A DNA stretch of 64,000 nt from Brevundimonas sp. (GTDB lineage: Bacteria; Pseudomonadota; Alphaproteobacteria; Caulobacterales; Caulobacteraceae). Location of the stretch: the NCBI RefSeq assembly GCF_029945885.1, contig NZ_JAQSDK010000004.1, forward strand, positions 1 through 64,000, read 5' to 3'. This document shows positions 8,896 to 18,381 of this stretch, in pieces; the first letter of the stretch is position 1, and each line of letters begins with the position of its first letter. Both the position numbers and the translations under genes were made by a program. The notes under the pieces were generated by a model. The model ran no database searches. It had not been told where the DNA came from and saw nothing but the letters and a program-made list of their open reading frames with translations.

Positions 8896-9447
8896 ATGAT
8901 CAAGGCCCTGTCACTCGCCGCCACCCTCGCCCTGCTGCCCCTGTCCACCGCCCTGGCCCAGGAGGCGACCAGCCCGTCCGAAGCGGCGATCGAACAGGCC
9001 GCCGCGGCCCTGGAGGCGCGGATGGAGAATTTCGGCGAGCGGGCCGCGGCCCTGTCACTGGACCAGACCCTGGCCGACGCCGAGCGTGAGACCCGCATGG
9101 CCGCCCTCTGGGCCGAGTATCAGCCGGACCTCAGCGCCTTCGCCGCGACGGCGGCCATGCATGCCACCGCCCTGGCCGCCGAGGCCCTCGCGGACATCGA
9201 CCTCGAATCCCTCGCCGGCGAGGCCCTCGCCGGCGTCGACATGCAGGGGGCCCTGGCCATGGCCGGCGGCGTCGCCCGCAACGGAGCCTGGACCTCGAAC
9301 GATCCCGAGCAAATGGTCACCTACGGCCTGATGGCCGACTATGTGCTGGGCCAGGCGATCGATGCCGTGGACGAGATGGAGGTGGACATCGACACCATGG
9401 ACGCCGCGGACGACGCCGACGCGACCCCGGCCGCGCCCGCCGACTGA
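8896..9447 (+). CDS. Exported alpha-helical protein, second of a tandem paralogous pair
   Basis: The protein has 183 residues from ATG 8896. Its start region (GGAA, then ATG and the signal peptide MIKALSLAATLALLPLSTALA) nearly copies that of the upstream gene. The mature domain is Ala/Glu-rich and helical, with ALEARMENFGERAAAL and EYQPDLSAFAA aligned to the paralogue. An extra C-terminal part ends in an acidic tail (DEMEVDIDTMDAADDADA). The function is unknown. The family looks restricted to this lineage, which cannot be confirmed without a search. Confidence 0.7.
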   Translation: MIKALSLAATLALLPLSTALAQEATSPSEAAIEQAAAALEARMENFGERAAALSLDQTLADAERETRMAALWAEYQPDLSAFAATAAMHATALAAEALADIDLESLAGEALAGVDMQGALAMAGGVARNGAWTSNDPEQMVTYGLMADYVLGQAIDAVDEMEVDIDTMDAADDADATPAAPAD

Positions 9448-9491
9448 TCCCTTCCCCTTGACCTGACCGCCGTCCCGCCCGACACGGCGGC

Positions 9492-10121
9492 ATGGTCCTG
9501 CCCGTCGATCCGCACCTGTATGCCGCCTTCCTGGGGGTGATGGCCGTGATGGCCGCCACCCCGGGCCCGGCCAATCTGTTCTCCGTCGCCAACGGTGTGA
9601 AGCGCGGCCCGGCCGGCGCGCTCGCCGGGGTGCTGGGCATGAATGCCGCCACCCTGGTCTGGTTCGGGGCCGCGGCCCTCGGCCTCGGGGCCCTGGTCAC
9701 CGCCTTTCCCGCCGTCTTCCGCATCGTCTCGATCGGCGGGGCCCTCTATGTCGCCTGGCTGGGTGTGCGCGCCCTGCGCGGCGTCTTCACCACCGCCGCC
9801 GACCCGGAATCCGCGACCATCCGCCTCGGCCGCAGCGCCGTCCTCGACGGCTTCATGGTCCAGATCGCCAATCCCAAGGCGGTGCTGTTCTTCACGGCCG
9901 TCCTGCCGCCCTTCCTCGATGTGAACCGCCCGGCCGCGCCGCAGCTGGCCCTGTTCGCCCTGGCCACCATCGGCATGGACGTGATCACCATGTCCGCCTA
10001 CGGTCTGGGTGGAGCGGCGCTGGCCCGACGGATGGCCGAGCCCCGTTTCCGGCGCGGATTCGGGCTCCTCACCGGGATCCTCCTGCTCCTCGCCGCCCTG
10101 TTGATTGTGTCGCGCCTCTAG
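9492..10121 (+). CDS. LysE/RhtB-family amino-acid exporter
   Basis: The 209-residue protein has about six membrane segments and the family's N-terminal signature TPGPANLFSVANGVKRGP, followed by GGALYVAWLGVRALR and QIANPKAVLFFTAVLP. LysE-superfamily members export amino acids or small metabolites across the inner membrane. The exact substrate is not predictable. ATG 9492 lies 44 bases after the previous gene. Confidence 0.9.
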   Translation: MVLPVDPHLYAAFLGVMAVMAATPGPANLFSVANGVKRGPAGALAGVLGMNAATLVWFGAAALGLGALVTAFPAVFRIVSIGGALYVAWLGVRALRGVFTTAADPESATIRLGRSAVLDGFMVQIANPKAVLFFTAVLPPFLDVNRPAAPQLALFALATIGMDVITMSAYGLGGAALARRMAEPRFRRGFGLLTGILLLLAALLIVSRL

Positions 10122-10201
10122 CGGGCGCTGGCGGCGGAACCGGACGGCCCAGCCTCCGTTTTCTTCCCAGCGACCCTTACGGGCCCTCGAGGAGACCTTG
10201 C

Positions 10202-10750
10202 ATGAGACATCTGCTCACCAGACCGGCGGTGCTGGCGGTTGCGGCGGCGCTTGCCCTGTCCGCCTGCGCCACCGCCACGCCCTACCAGCCCGCCGGCTTC
10301 CAGGGCCAGCGCGGCGGCTATGCCGAGCAGCGGCTGGAGTCCAACCGCTACCGCGTGTCCTTTGCCGGCAATTCGGTGACCACGCGCGAACAGGTCGAGA
10401 TGAGCCTGCTGCTGCGTTCCGCCGAACTGACGGTCCAGGACGGCTATGACTGGTTCTCGACCGTCAATCGCGCCACCGACCGCGACGTGCGCTACAATGC
10501 CACGCCCGATCCCTTCTATTATGAGCGGTACCGCTACTGGAGCCCGTACTGGCAGGTCTATCATCGCGGGCTCTGGAGCCCGTGGGGCGATCCCTTCGGT
10601 CGTGATTTCGACGTGCGCGAGATCGACCGCTACGAGGCGTCGGCCGAGATCGTCATGGGACGCGGGGCCAAGCCGGCCGACGATCCCAATGCCTTCGACG
10701 CCCGCGAGGTGATCCAGAACATCGGCCCGCGCCTGTCGCGCCCGAACTAG
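10202..10750 (+). CDS. CC0125/CC1285-family lipoprotein
   Basis: A lipoprotein signal peptide ends in the lipobox LSAC. The mature 160-residue chain has the family pattern YRVSFAGN near its start, then RSAELTVQDGYDWF, and an aromatic-rich middle (PFYYERYRYWSPYWQVYHRG). These features match the small alphaproteobacterial CC0125/CC1285 lipoprotein family of unknown function. Lipidation and outer-membrane or periplasmic placement are expected. GAGGAGA precedes the ATG. Confidence 0.8.
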   Translation: MRHLLTRPAVLAVAAALALSACATATPYQPAGFQGQRGGYAEQRLESNRYRVSFAGNSVTTREQVEMSLLLRSAELTVQDGYDWFSTVNRATDRDVRYNATPDPFYYERYRYWSPYWQVYHRGLWSPWGDPFGRDFDVREIDRYEASAEIVMGRGAKPADDPNAFDAREVIQNIGPRLSRPN

Positions 10751-10757
10751 ACGCCAG

Positions 10758-10782
10758 CGCCCCCGGCCGGCGGCCGGGGGCG
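10758..10782. terminator. GC-rich hairpin between convergent genes
   Basis: CGCCCCCGGCC and GGCCGGGGGCG form a perfect 11-bp stem with a 3-base loop, placed between the ends of the lipoprotein gene and the DUF6065 gene. There is no T-run on either side. Its place between convergent genes suggests a shared terminator. Confidence 0.5.
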
Positions 10783-10787
10783 GACCG

Positions 10788-11528
10788 TCATCCGACGCGG
10801 GGCGTCTTCAGCCGGCGTTTGTTGACGTGGCTTTCGGGGGCAGCGCCGAGGGCTTCGGGAATCTCGCCCTTGAAATAGAAGCGCTGCCACGCCTCCCTGG
10901 CCGCGTCCGGATCACCCGAGGCCAGTCGCTGGTTGAAATCGGTCCGGGCCCGGTTCCAGGCCTCGAACTGGCCGGACATGACCGGATTCGACTCCAGCGA
11001 CCGGATGACCGGCTGGAACTGTTCGACCTTGCGATGCTCGATCAGGTTGATGAAGCAGAAGGGCTCGCCGCGCTCGAATTTGATCCGCCCCGGCCGGGTG
11101 AAGATCCAGTTCATCGTGAAGGGGAAGGGCAGCCAGTCGGTCTCGATCAGGCCGACCAGCGGCTGGATCCCGTCCTTCACATGGTTGGGTGAGCCCGAGC
11201 AGAGCATGCCCCAGCCCGGCGGGGTCCGGAACAGATACTGCGGATGCATGGTCAGCACCCCGCGCGAGAAATGCGAGGTGACGAAATGCTCCAGCTGAGC
11301 CGTCGGCCGTTCGGGGGTGATGGTGATATCGGCCTGGCTGGGCCCGCCGGTCCATTCGGCGGTAAAGCCGAACGGGCACAGTATTTCCCAGCCGGTCGTA
11401 TTGGCCATGGTCAGCGGCAGGCAGCGATACGGATGGCGGCTGGCGAAGGCGTCCATCCAGTTGCGCGACTGGCGTCCGGGCACCAGGTCCGGCGGGCGCG
11501 CCGTCATCGGATAGCATTCCAGTTCCAC
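10788..11528 (-). CDS. DUF6065-family protein
   Basis: The 246-residue soluble protein shows GRQSRNWMDAFASRHPYRCL, LTMANTTGWEILCPF and IETDWLPFPFTMNWIFTRP, matching the pattern I know for DUF6065 (function unknown). GTG 11528 is preceded by GGAG at 7 bases and gives the expected N terminus MELECYP. The frame stays open far upstream only because it crosses the editing-protein gene on the other strand. It contains no signal peptide or membrane segment. It is divergent from the YbaK-type editing gene. Confidence 0.7.
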   Translation of the reverse strand: MELECYPMTARPPDLVPGRQSRNWMDAFASRHPYRCLPLTMANTTGWEILCPFGFTAEWTGGPSQADITITPERPTAQLEHFVTSHFSRGVLTMHPQYLFRTPPGWGMLCSGSPNHVKDGIQPLVGLIETDWLPFPFTMNWIFTRPGRIKFERGEPFCFINLIEHRKVEQFQPVIRSLESNPVMSGQFEAWNRARTDFNQRLASGDPDAAREAWQRFYFKGEIPEALGAAPESHVNKRRLKTPRVG

Positions 11529-11579
11529 AGTCAGGCTCCGGCAGGTATCGAAGGTGATGCCTTTTCCTAGACAGCGCCG

Positions 11580-12098
11580 ATGACCGAAGACAAGCCACCC
11601 CTGTTCGATCGCGATCGCCTGCTGGACTGGCTGGCCGCCGCCGGCCTGGCCCGGACCACGCTCGACCATCCGCCGGTCTTCCGCGTTGAGGAGGGGGTCG
11701 AGATCAAGGCGGCCCTGCCCGGGGCCCACACCAAGAACCTGTTCCTGAAGGACAAAAAGGGCCGGCTGTGGCTGATCTCGGCCCATCAGGACACGGCCAT
11801 CGACCTGAAACGCACCCCCGCCGCCATCGGCTCGGACCGGCTGTCGTTCGGACCCGAGGCCATGATGTGGACGACCCTCGGCGTGCGGCCCGGCGCGGTC
11901 ACCGCCCTGGGCCTTATCAATGACGTCGACCGTCAGGTCACCTTCGTGCTGGATCAGCGGCTGTGGGAGGCGGACATCGTCAATTTTCACCCCCTGACCA
12001 ATACGGCCACCACAGCCCTCGATCAGGCGGCGTTTCGCGGCTTTCTCGACCGGCTGGGGCGAACCCCGCTGGTGATTGATTTCGACGCTCTCGCTTGA
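11580..12098 (+). CDS. Prolyl-tRNA editing protein (PrdX / ProXp-ala, YbaK fold)
   Basis: This is a 172-residue stand-alone editing domain related to the INS domain of prolyl-tRNA synthetase. Family members hydrolyse mischarged Ala-tRNA(Pro). The [20 protein letters not shown] stretch supplies the conserved lysine, and [21 protein letters not shown] and [12 protein letters not shown] are further signatures. ATG 11580 begins [15 protein letters not shown], the usual start. Confidence 0.88.
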   Translation: MTEDKPPLFDRDRLLDWLAAAGLARTTLDHPPVFRVEEGVEIKAALPGAHTKNLFLKDKKGRLWLISAHQDTAIDLKRTPAAIGSDRLSFGPEAMMWTTLGVRPGAVTALGLINDVDRQVTFVLDQRLWEADIVNFHPLTNTATTALDQAAFRGFLDRLGRTPLVIDFDALA

Positions 12099-12161
12099 TG
12101 CCCGGCCCGATCGCAACCATCTGAAGCCTGACCCCCGTTCCCGCGCGCCTGTGGAGTGCCC

Positions 12162-13058
12162 ATGACCCTGATCGACCCGACCCTTAAAGACGATGCCCTG
12201 ATCAAGGACGGCTCCGATGCCGGCTTCATGGCCGATGTCGTCGAGGCGTCGAAGACGCGCCCGGTCATCGTCGATTTCTGGGCCCCCTGGTGCGGCCCCT
12301 GCCGCCAGCTGACCCCGGCGCTGGAAAAGGCTGTGCGTGCCGCCGGCGGGGCCGTGGCCCTGGTCAAGATCGACGTCGACAAGAACCCGGCCTATGCGGG
12401 CCAGCTCAAGGTCCAGTCAATCCCGACCGTCTATGCCTTCGTCAACGGCCAGCCGGTCGACGGCTTCCAGGGCGGGGTTCCCGAAAGCCAGATCCGCGCC
12501 TTCATCGACAAATTGACCGGCGGCGAGAGCGCCAATGCCGACATCGAACACCTGCTGTCCCTGGGTCAGGAATCGCTCGCCGTCGACGACATGGGCGGCG
12601 CGGCCCAGGCCTTTGCCGATGTCCTCAACCTCGAACCCGACAACCAGAAGGCCATCGCCGGCATGGCACGCGTCTATCTGATCGGCGGCGACGCCGACCA
12701 GGCACGCCAGACCATCGCCATGGCCCCGCAGGAGTCGACCGAGCCGGCGGTCCAGAGCGTGCGCGCCCAGCTGGCCCTGGCCTCGGCCGCGCCCGACCAT
12801 GAGCCCTCTGCCCTCGAGGCCCGCGTCGCCGCCGACCCGGCCGACCACCAGGCCCGCTTCGACCTGGCCGGGGCCTGTGCCGCCGCCGGTGACTTCAAGG
12901 GGGCCGTCGACCACCTGCTGACCATCGTCCGCGCCGACCGCGACTGGAACGACCAGGTCGCGCGCAAACAGCTTCTGACCGTGTTCGAGGCCGCCGGGGC
13001 CTCGTCCGAGGTCGCCCGAGACGGGCGCAAACGCCTGTCCTCCATCCTGTTCGCCTAG
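12162..13058 (+). CDS. Thioredoxin-TPR protein (CnoX/YbbN-like)
   Basis: A thioredoxin domain (residues 1-125) with an intact WCGPC active site (43-47) and the cis-proline SIPT is followed by a helical TPR-type C-terminal half (about 130-298). This is the architecture of CnoX/YbbN, a thioredoxin-like chaperone. Unlike E. coli CnoX, which has SQHC, both redox cysteines are present, so disulfide reductase activity is plausible. ATG 12162 has GGAG five bases upstream. The LON-domain gene follows 7 bases after its stop, so the two are probably cotranscribed. Confidence 0.9.
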   Translation: MTLIDPTLKDDALIKDGSDAGFMADVVEASKTRPVIVDFWAPWCGPCRQLTPALEKAVRAAGGAVALVKIDVDKNPAYAGQLKVQSIPTVYAFVNGQPVDGFQGGVPESQIRAFIDKLTGGESANADIEHLLSLGQESLAVDDMGGAAQAFADVLNLEPDNQKAIAGMARVYLIGGDADQARQTIAMAPQESTEPAVQSVRAQLALASAAPDHEPSALEARVAADPADHQARFDLAGACAAAGDFKGAVDHLLTIVRADRDWNDQVARKQLLTVFEAAGASSEVARDGRKRLSSILFA

Positions 13059-13065
13059 GGGATCG

Positions 13066-13728
13066 ATGATGGCCCAGGGCTATATCAAGGCCGCCGACCT
13101 GCCCCAGGTGGTGCCGGTCTTTCCGTTGCCCGGGACCATCCTGCTGCCGCGCGGCCAGTTGCCGCTGAACATCTTCGAGCCGCGCTATCTGAACATGATC
13201 GACGATGCCATGGCCGGAGACCGCATCCTGGCCATGATCCAGCCGTCGGGCGGGCCCGCCGATCTGCCGATCCTGTCACCGGTCGGCTGCGTCGGCCGTA
13301 TCACCAGTTTCGCCGAGACCTCAGACGGCCGCTATCTGGTGACCCTGACCGGCTGCGCCCGTTTCCGCGTCACCGCCGAACTGCCGACCCAGGGCCCCTA
13401 CCGACAGGTCCGGGCCGACTACTCAGCCTATGCGGCCGACCTGGTCTCACCCCCGACCGATCTGGAAATGGACCGCGAGCCGTTTCTCGACGCCCTGCGC
13501 GCCTATCTGGAGAACCGCGGGCTGGAGATCGACTGGGACACGGCCGAATCGGCCCCGCCCGAGGCCCTGATCAACAGCCTGTCGATGGCCCTGCCGTTCG
13601 AGCCGGCCGAGAAACAGGCCCTGATCGAGGCCATGACCCTGATGGACCGCGCCGAGGTGCTGACCGCCCTGATGCGGATCGACGCCGCCGACACCGGCGA
13701 CGGCGAAGGCCCGCCGTCCATCCAGTAG
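13066..13728 (+). CDS. LON substrate-binding-domain protein
   Basis: The 220-residue protein contains only the N-terminal substrate-recognition domain of Lon protease (VVPVFPLPGTILLPRGQLPLN, IFEPRYLNMIDDAM, GCVGRI, TGCARFRV). The ATPase and protease domains are absent. Such stand-alone PUA-like proteins are common next to a thioredoxin gene in alphaproteobacteria and their job is not established. It is cotranscribed with the upstream thioredoxin-TPR gene. Confidence 0.87.
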   Translation: MMAQGYIKAADLPQVVPVFPLPGTILLPRGQLPLNIFEPRYLNMIDDAMAGDRILAMIQPSGGPADLPILSPVGCVGRITSFAETSDGRYLVTLTGCARFRVTAELPTQGPYRQVRADYSAYAADLVSPPTDLEMDREPFLDALRAYLENRGLEIDWDTAESAPPEALINSLSMALPFEPAEKQALIEAMTLMDRAEVLTALMRIDAADTGDGEGPPSIQ

Positions 13729-13731
13729 TTG

Positions 13732-13812
13732 GCGCTACCGGCCGCTGGCCTGCTTGAGCGCGGGGCACCCCGGATGCGCGCTACCGGCCGTTGGCCTGCT
13801 TGAGCGCGGGGC
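13732..13812. repeat. Two 35-base direct repeats in an intergenic gap
   Basis: Bases 13732-13766 and 13778-13812 are copies of one 35-base unit (GCGCTACCGGCCGYTGGCCT...) differing at one position, with a 46-base period. A third partial copy (ACGCTACCGC) begins at 13821. They lie between the LON-domain and Trm112-like genes. Each unit contains CGGCCG and GGCC palindromes. This could be recent local duplication or a regulatory array. Confidence 0.7.
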
Positions 13813-13859
13813 CGTGATCCACGCTACCGCGACGGACGATCAGAGCGTATGACAGCCCC

Positions 13860-14054
13860 ATGAGCGATAATTTCCACACCCCCGTCTCGGTCGATCCGCG
13901 CCTGCTCGAGACCCTGATCTGTCCGGTCACCCGGGGCCGGCTGACCTATGACCGCACCCGCCAGGAACTGGTCTCGAAAGGGGCCAAACTGGCCTATCCG
14001 ATCCGCGACGGCGTGCCGATCATGCTACCCGAGGAAGCCCGCAAGCTGGACTAG
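13860..14054 (+). CDS. Trm112-family / DUF343 small protein
   Basis: The 64 residues match bacterial YcaR-type Trm112-like proteins ([35 protein letters not shown]). The family is a small beta-barrel. Eukaryotic Trm112 activates methyltransferases, while the bacterial role is unclear. Only one cysteine remains, so no zinc site is expected. ATG 13860 gives the standard length. Confidence 0.88.
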   Translation: MSDNFHTPVSVDPRLLETLICPVTRGRLTYDRTRQELVSKGAKLAYPIRDGVPIMLPEEARKLD

Positions 14055-14057
14055 ACC

Positions 14058-14164
14058 ATTTTTGTTTCGGGTCGAATCGACCCGAATCCAAAAAATGCTC
14101 CCGCATCAAGCCGGAGCGAAATCTGAGCCGGATTGGACGGCGTCCAGACCAACCGGTTTCGCTC
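14058..14164. repeat. Nested inverted-repeat intergenic element (two hairpins)
   Basis: The first hairpin has a perfect 10-bp stem, TTCGGGTCGA / TCGACCCGAA (14066-14086). Its stem continues imperfectly outward into CATTTTT and AAAAAATG. The second has outer arms GAGCGAAA (14114-14121) and TTTCGCTC (14157-14164) and internal pairing around GGACGGCGTCC. The element fills the gap between two convergent genes and its end supplies the lipoprotein gene's stop codon. The form resembles dispersed palindromic repeats of alphaproteobacteria; copies elsewhere cannot be seen here. Confidence 0.6.
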
Positions 14165-14490
14165 TAGCGAGGACAACGACCGCGATCGGCCAGGGCTTCG
14201 TCGGCGCTGCACGGCCGGTCGATCAATTCCCAGCCCGCGCCCGCCCGGGCGACCATGGTCGACAGGCCGACCCAGAGTCCCTCGCGCGACCGCTCCTCGT
14301 AGCGACAGACCCATTCCGAGCCCTCCTCGGCGATAAAGTCGCAGCGCACCGCGCGCAACGGCGGGGCCTCGGCGCGATCCACCGCCAGTAACCGCGCCAG
14401 ATCCGCTGCCCCCGGCCCCGCGGGCTGTCCCGGCGCGACGGAGGCACAGCCCGCCAGCCCAAGGGCCGCAGCTACAGCCAGACCGCGCAT
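14164..14490 (-). CDS. Small lipoprotein of unknown function
   Basis: The 108-residue protein has a signal peptide ending in the lipobox LAGC (cysteine near residue 15). The body has a Cys pair (VRCDFIAEEGSEWVCRYEER) and a C-terminal Cys pair (RPCSADEALADRGRCPR) that could form disulfides. The ATG at 14490 shares its A with the TGA stop of the UbiH-type gene, so they are translationally coupled. An in-frame TTG lies just upstream. No family is recognised. Confidence 0.7.
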   Translation of the reverse strand: MRGLAVAAALGLAGCASVAPGQPAGPGAADLARLLAVDRAEAPPLRAVRCDFIAEEGSEWVCRYEERSREGLWVGLSTMVARAGAGWELIDRPCSADEALADRGRCPR

Positions 14491-15743
14491 CAAACCGGCT
14501 CCCCCCTCAAAAGACGCGGCAGGTCGCCCGTCGCCCCGCCCGCCTCCTGCATGAAGGCCCGGCGCAGCGGACCGACCCGGTTGACCAGGGCGATGCCCAG
14601 ATCGCGGGCCAGCCGCACCGGCGGCAGGTCGTTGGAGAACAGCCGCACAAAGGCGTCGAACCCGGCCGCCAGGGCCACATTGTCGAACCGCCGCCAGCGC
14701 GCATAGCGGTCCAGCACCGTCTCCGAGCCGATGTCCTCGCCCAGTCGCAGCGCCTCGGCCAGCACCTCGGCCAGGGCGGCGGCGTCCTTCAGCCCCATGT
14801 TCAGCCCCTGGCCGGCGACCGGATGGACCCCGTGGGCCGCGTCACCGATCAGGGCGATGCGCGGCGCGGTCAGCTGTTCGGCCAGAGACAGCGACAGCGG
14901 ATAGACGAAGCGCGGTCCCTCGACCGTAGCCCCGTCCAGGAACTCGCCGAAGCGGCGCATCAGATGGGCCGAGAAGGCCGCGTCCGACGCCGTCCGCAGG
15001 GCTTCGGCCCGGCGCGTGGTCTCGGTCCACACCAGGCTGGCGCGCCGGTCGGTCAGGGGCAGGATGGCGAAGGGTCCGCCGGGCAGGAAATATTCATGGG
15101 CCACATTGCCGTGGTCGCGGCCCAGTCGCACCGTGGCCACCACGCCGCTCTGGCCATAGCCCCAGCCGACCGTGCCGATTCCGGCGGCCGTGCGCACCGG
15201 CGAGTTGCGGCCCTCGGCCCCGACCACCAGCGGGGCCTCCAGCACCGTGCCGTCGGCCAGGGTCACCCGGGCCCGGGCCGGACCGACCGCGACCGCGGCC
15301 ACCGAGGCCGGGGCCCGGACCTCGATCCCGGCCGCCGTCACCGCCCCGGCCAGGGCCGTGCGGATGTGACGGTTCTCGACCATATAGCCCAGCGGCTCAC
15401 CGCCGTTGCGGTCCCCGATCTCGTCGGCGTCAAAACGCAGATAGGCGGGGGAGGCGGCCTTCGACGCCGCACCGGGCCGCCGCCCGTCGGTGACCAGGAT
15501 CCGGTCCATCCGGCAGGCCTGCGGCCGCAGCGTCGGCCCCAGGCCGATGGCATCCAGCATGCGGAAGGTCGAAAAGGCGATGGCCGTCGACCGCCCGTCA
15601 AAAGTCGGGGCCAACTGGGCCGGAAACGGCTGCGGATCGACCAGAACCACCTTCAGCCCGGCCTGGGCCGCGGCCAGGGCGAAACTGGCCCCGGCCATGC
15701 CGGCGCCGGCGATGATGACGTCATAGGAATCCGGCGTGCTCAT
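14490..15743 (-). CDS. UbiH/UbiF/COQ6-family FAD-dependent hydroxylase
   Basis: This is a class A flavoprotein monooxygenase of 417 aa. It has the FAD-binding GxGxxG (G13, G15, G18 in GAGMAG), the second motif RNSPVRTAAG after the Glu-rich strand, and the GD motif LIGDAAHGVHPVAGQGLN near residue 290. The family hydroxylates the ubiquinone ring. Position of hydroxylation cannot be assigned from sequence alone. ATG 15743 was chosen because MSTPDSYDVIIAGAG is the normal start; codons upstream are open but Gly/Pro-rich. It is divergent from ftsK. Confidence 0.9.
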   Translation of the reverse strand: MSTPDSYDVIIAGAGMAGASFALAAAQAGLKVVLVDPQPFPAQLAPTFDGRSTAIAFSTFRMLDAIGLGPTLRPQACRMDRILVTDGRRPGAASKAASPAYLRFDADEIGDRNGGEPLGYMVENRHIRTALAGAVTAAGIEVRAPASVAAVAVGPARARVTLADGTVLEAPLVVGAEGRNSPVRTAAGIGTVGWGYGQSGVVATVRLGRDHGNVAHEYFLPGGPFAILPLTDRRASLVWTETTRRAEALRTASDAAFSAHLMRRFGEFLDGATVEGPRFVYPLSLSLAEQLTAPRIALIGDAAHGVHPVAGQGLNMGLKDAAALAEVLAEALRLGEDIGSETVLDRYARWRRFDNVALAAGFDAFVRLFSNDLPPVRLARDLGIALVNRVGPLRRAFMQEAGGATGDLPRLLRGEPV

Positions 15744-15913
15744 GGGGGGGTTGTCGCCCCGCCGTGCCGCGCCGTCCAGTGGTGTGGAGGTCGCATGGCC
15801 GCCGGGGGCCGTCCCGTCCGTGAAAATCCCGGTCAATCCGGGGCTGGTAAACAGCCTCTTAACCCTGACCGGGTGACAAGGAGGGTCAGTTTCGTTTCCC
15901 GGATCGCCTCGCC

Positions 15914-18259
15914 ATGTCCGCCGCCCTCGTCCTCGGCCAGCGCGCCTTCGACAGCGCCCGCATCCTGTGGGACGCGCCCTTCGTGGTGCGATTCCGCGGC
16001 GTGCTGCAGGCCCTGCTGGCGACCCTGCTGGCGGTGGCCCTGCTGTCGTGGAATCCGGCCGACCCCAGTCTCAACGCCGCCTCGAGCCAGGTGCCATCCA
16101 ACTGGCTGGGAGCCAACGGGGCCCTGTTCGCCGACCTGGCCATGCAGTCACTGGGCCTGGCCGCCTGGCCCGGGGCCCTGCTGCTGATCGCCTTCGGCCT
16201 GGCCGGGGCCATCGGCGACGCGATCCAGCAACGGCTGAAGCCGACCCCGATCAAGGCCCTGGCCGCCACCGGCGGGGTCCTGGCCCTGTCGGCCGGTCTG
16301 TCGGCCCTGGCCGCCCCCGCCGCCTGGCCGCTGGCCACCGGTCTCGGCGGGCTGTGGGGCGACGGGATCAGCGGCCTGGTGGTTTCGACCCTGACGGCGC
16401 TGCGCATCCCCGGCGGGGCCATCTATGCCGCCCTGCTGTTCCTGCCACTGGGCCTGTGGAGTGTCGGCTATGCCGTCGGCCTGCGCCTGGCCGATCTGGG
16501 CGAGGGTGTGGCCTGGGCCCGGGGTCTGCGCCGTCCCGCGCCCGTCGCCGCCCCGGCCCCGCGCGCCGCGCGCCGCCCGCGGCCCCGGCCCGAACCGGAA
16601 CTCGCGGCCGAGGAGGATCCGACCCCGCCGTGGTCCGCGCCGGCCCCGGTCCCGGCCCGCTCGGCCCCCGAGCCGAAGGTCGCCACCACCAAGGCCGCCA
16701 AACCCTCGAAACGCGCGACCGAGGACGGTCAGGCCGCCTTCGACTTCGTCCGGCCCAAGGGCGATTTCGACCTGCCGCCCCTGTCGATGCTGACCAAGCC
16801 GCCCAAACGCGTCGCCTCGGTCGACGAGGAGGCGCTGAAACAGAACGCCAAGATGCTGGAAGGCGTGCTGGCCGAGTTCGGCGTGCGCGGCGCGATCGAC
16901 CAGATCCGGCCCGGCCCGGTCGTCACCCTGTACGAACTGGTCCCGGCACCGGGCGTCAAACACGGCCGCGTGGTGGCGCTGAGCGACGACATCGCCCGCA
17001 GCATGTCGGCCCGCGCCTGCCGGATTTCGGTCGTGCCCAACCGCAATGCCATCGGCATCGAACTGCCCAATGCCAAACGCGAGACGGTCTATCTGCGCGA
17101 CCTTCTGGCCAGTGCCGAATACGACAAGCCGTCGCATCTGCTGCCGCTCGCCCTGGGCGAGACCATCGGCGGCGAGCCCTATGTCGCCGACCTGGCGCGC
17201 ATGCCCCACCTGCTGATCGCCGGCACCACCGGCTCGGGCAAGTCGGTCGGGGTCAATGCGATGATCCTGTCGATCCTGTACCGGCTTTCGCCCGCCGAAT
17301 GCCGTTTCATCATGATCGACCCCAAGATGCTGGAGCTGTCGGTCTATGACGGCATCCCGCATCTGCTGGCCCCGGTGGTCACCGATCCCAAGAAGGCCGT
17401 GGTCGCGCTGAAATGGACGGTGCGCGAGATGGAGGACCGCTACCGGCGGATGTCCAAGCTGGGCGTGCGCAACATCGCCTCCTACAACGACCGGGCCCGC
17501 GCGGCCCAGGCCAGCGGCGAGCATTTCGAACGCACGGTCCAGACCGGTTTCGACGACCAGGGCCGCCCGGTCTATGAGTCCGAGAAGATCCGCCCCGAGC
17601 CCCTGCCCTATCTGGTCGTGGTCATGGACGAGATGGCCGATCTGATGCTGGTCGCCGGCAAGGACGTCGAGGGCGCGGTGCAGCGTCTCGCCCAGATGGC
17701 CCGTGCCGCCGGTATCCATCTGATCATGGCCACCCAGCGCCCGTCGGTCGATGTCATCACCGGCACGATCAAGGCAAACTTCCCGACCCGGATCAGCTTC
17801 CAGGTCACTTCCAAGATCGACAGCCGCACCATCCTCGGCGAACAGGGCGGCGAACAGCTGTTGGGCCAGGGCGACATGCTCTACATGGCCGGCGGCGGCC
17901 GCATCACCCGCCTGCACGGGCCGTTCGTCGACGACAAGGAGGTCGAGGAGGTCTGCGCCCATCTGCGCGCCCAGGCCGAGCCCGACTATCTGGACCTGGT
18001 TACCGACGACCCGGACGGCGACGGCGACAATGCCTTCGGCGACGAGGGCGTCTCGACCGGCGACGACCTCTATGACCGGGCCGTGGCCGTGGTCACCCGC
18101 GACCGCAAGGCCTCGACCAGCTATGTCCAGCGCCGGCTGCAGATCGGCTACAACCGCGCCGCCACCCTGATCGAACGGATGGAACAGGAAGGCGTCGTCA
18201 GCCCCGCCAACCACGCCGGCAAGCGCGACGTGCTGGCCGGCCCGCCCCCGATGGCGTGA
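15914..18259 (+). CDS. ftsK: DNA translocase FtsK
   Basis: The protein couples division to chromosome dimer resolution and segregation. It has 781 residues with several N-terminal membrane segments (about 30-185), then a short Pro/Ala-rich linker. The RecA-like motor has Walker A GTTGSGKS (about 437-444) and Walker [14 protein letters not shown] (about 566-578). A C-terminal winged-helix gamma domain (about 716-775) reads KOPS-like sequences. The linker is much shorter than in E. coli FtsK. A 170-base gap separates it from the divergent hydroxylase gene. Confidence 0.96.
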   Translation: MSAALVLGQRAFDSARILWDAPFVVRFRGVLQALLATLLAVALLSWNPADPSLNAASSQVPSNWLGANGALFADLAMQSLGLAAWPGALLLIAFGLAGAIGDAIQQRLKPTPIKALAATGGVLALSAGLSALAAPAAWPLATGLGGLWGDGISGLVVSTLTALRIPGGAIYAALLFLPLGLWSVGYAVGLRLADLGEGVAWARGLRRPAPVAAPAPRAARRPRPRPEPELAAEEDPTPPWSAPAPVPARSAPEPKVATTKAAKPSKRATEDGQAAFDFVRPKGDFDLPPLSMLTKPPKRVASVDEEALKQNAKMLEGVLAEFGVRGAIDQIRPGPVVTLYELVPAPGVKHGRVVALSDDIARSMSARACRISVVPNRNAIGIELPNAKRETVYLRDLLASAEYDKPSHLLPLALGETIGGEPYVADLARMPHLLIAGTTGSGKSVGVNAMILSILYRLSPAECRFIMIDPKMLELSVYDGIPHLLAPVVTDPKKAVVALKWTVREMEDRYRRMSKLGVRNIASYNDRARAAQASGEHFERTVQTGFDDQGRPVYESEKIRPEPLPYLVVVMDEMADLMLVAGKDVEGAVQRLAQMARAAGIHLIMATQRPSVDVITGTIKANFPTRISFQVTSKIDSRTILGEQGGEQLLGQGDMLYMAGGGRITRLHGPFVDDKEVEEVCAHLRAQAEPDYLDLVTDDPDGDGDNAFGDEGVSTGDDLYDRAVAVVTRDRKASTSYVQRRLQIGYNRAATLIERMEQEGVVSPANHAGKRDVLAGPPPMA

Positions 18260-18381
18260 CCGTGAGCGGGCGGCTTGCCTTGCCGGTCTTGAGCCGACTA
18301 TCCTTTCCGCTTCCATGTCTCAGGCGTTCCAGATGACGGTCACGGTCTGTGCCGCAACGGGCAAATCACCGGGAGGTCGGC

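Noticed and set aside
15840..15862. Possible CtrA-like site before ftsK (GTAA...TTAA)
   Set aside because: Only one exact TTAA half and wrong spacing, so not counted as a CtrA box.
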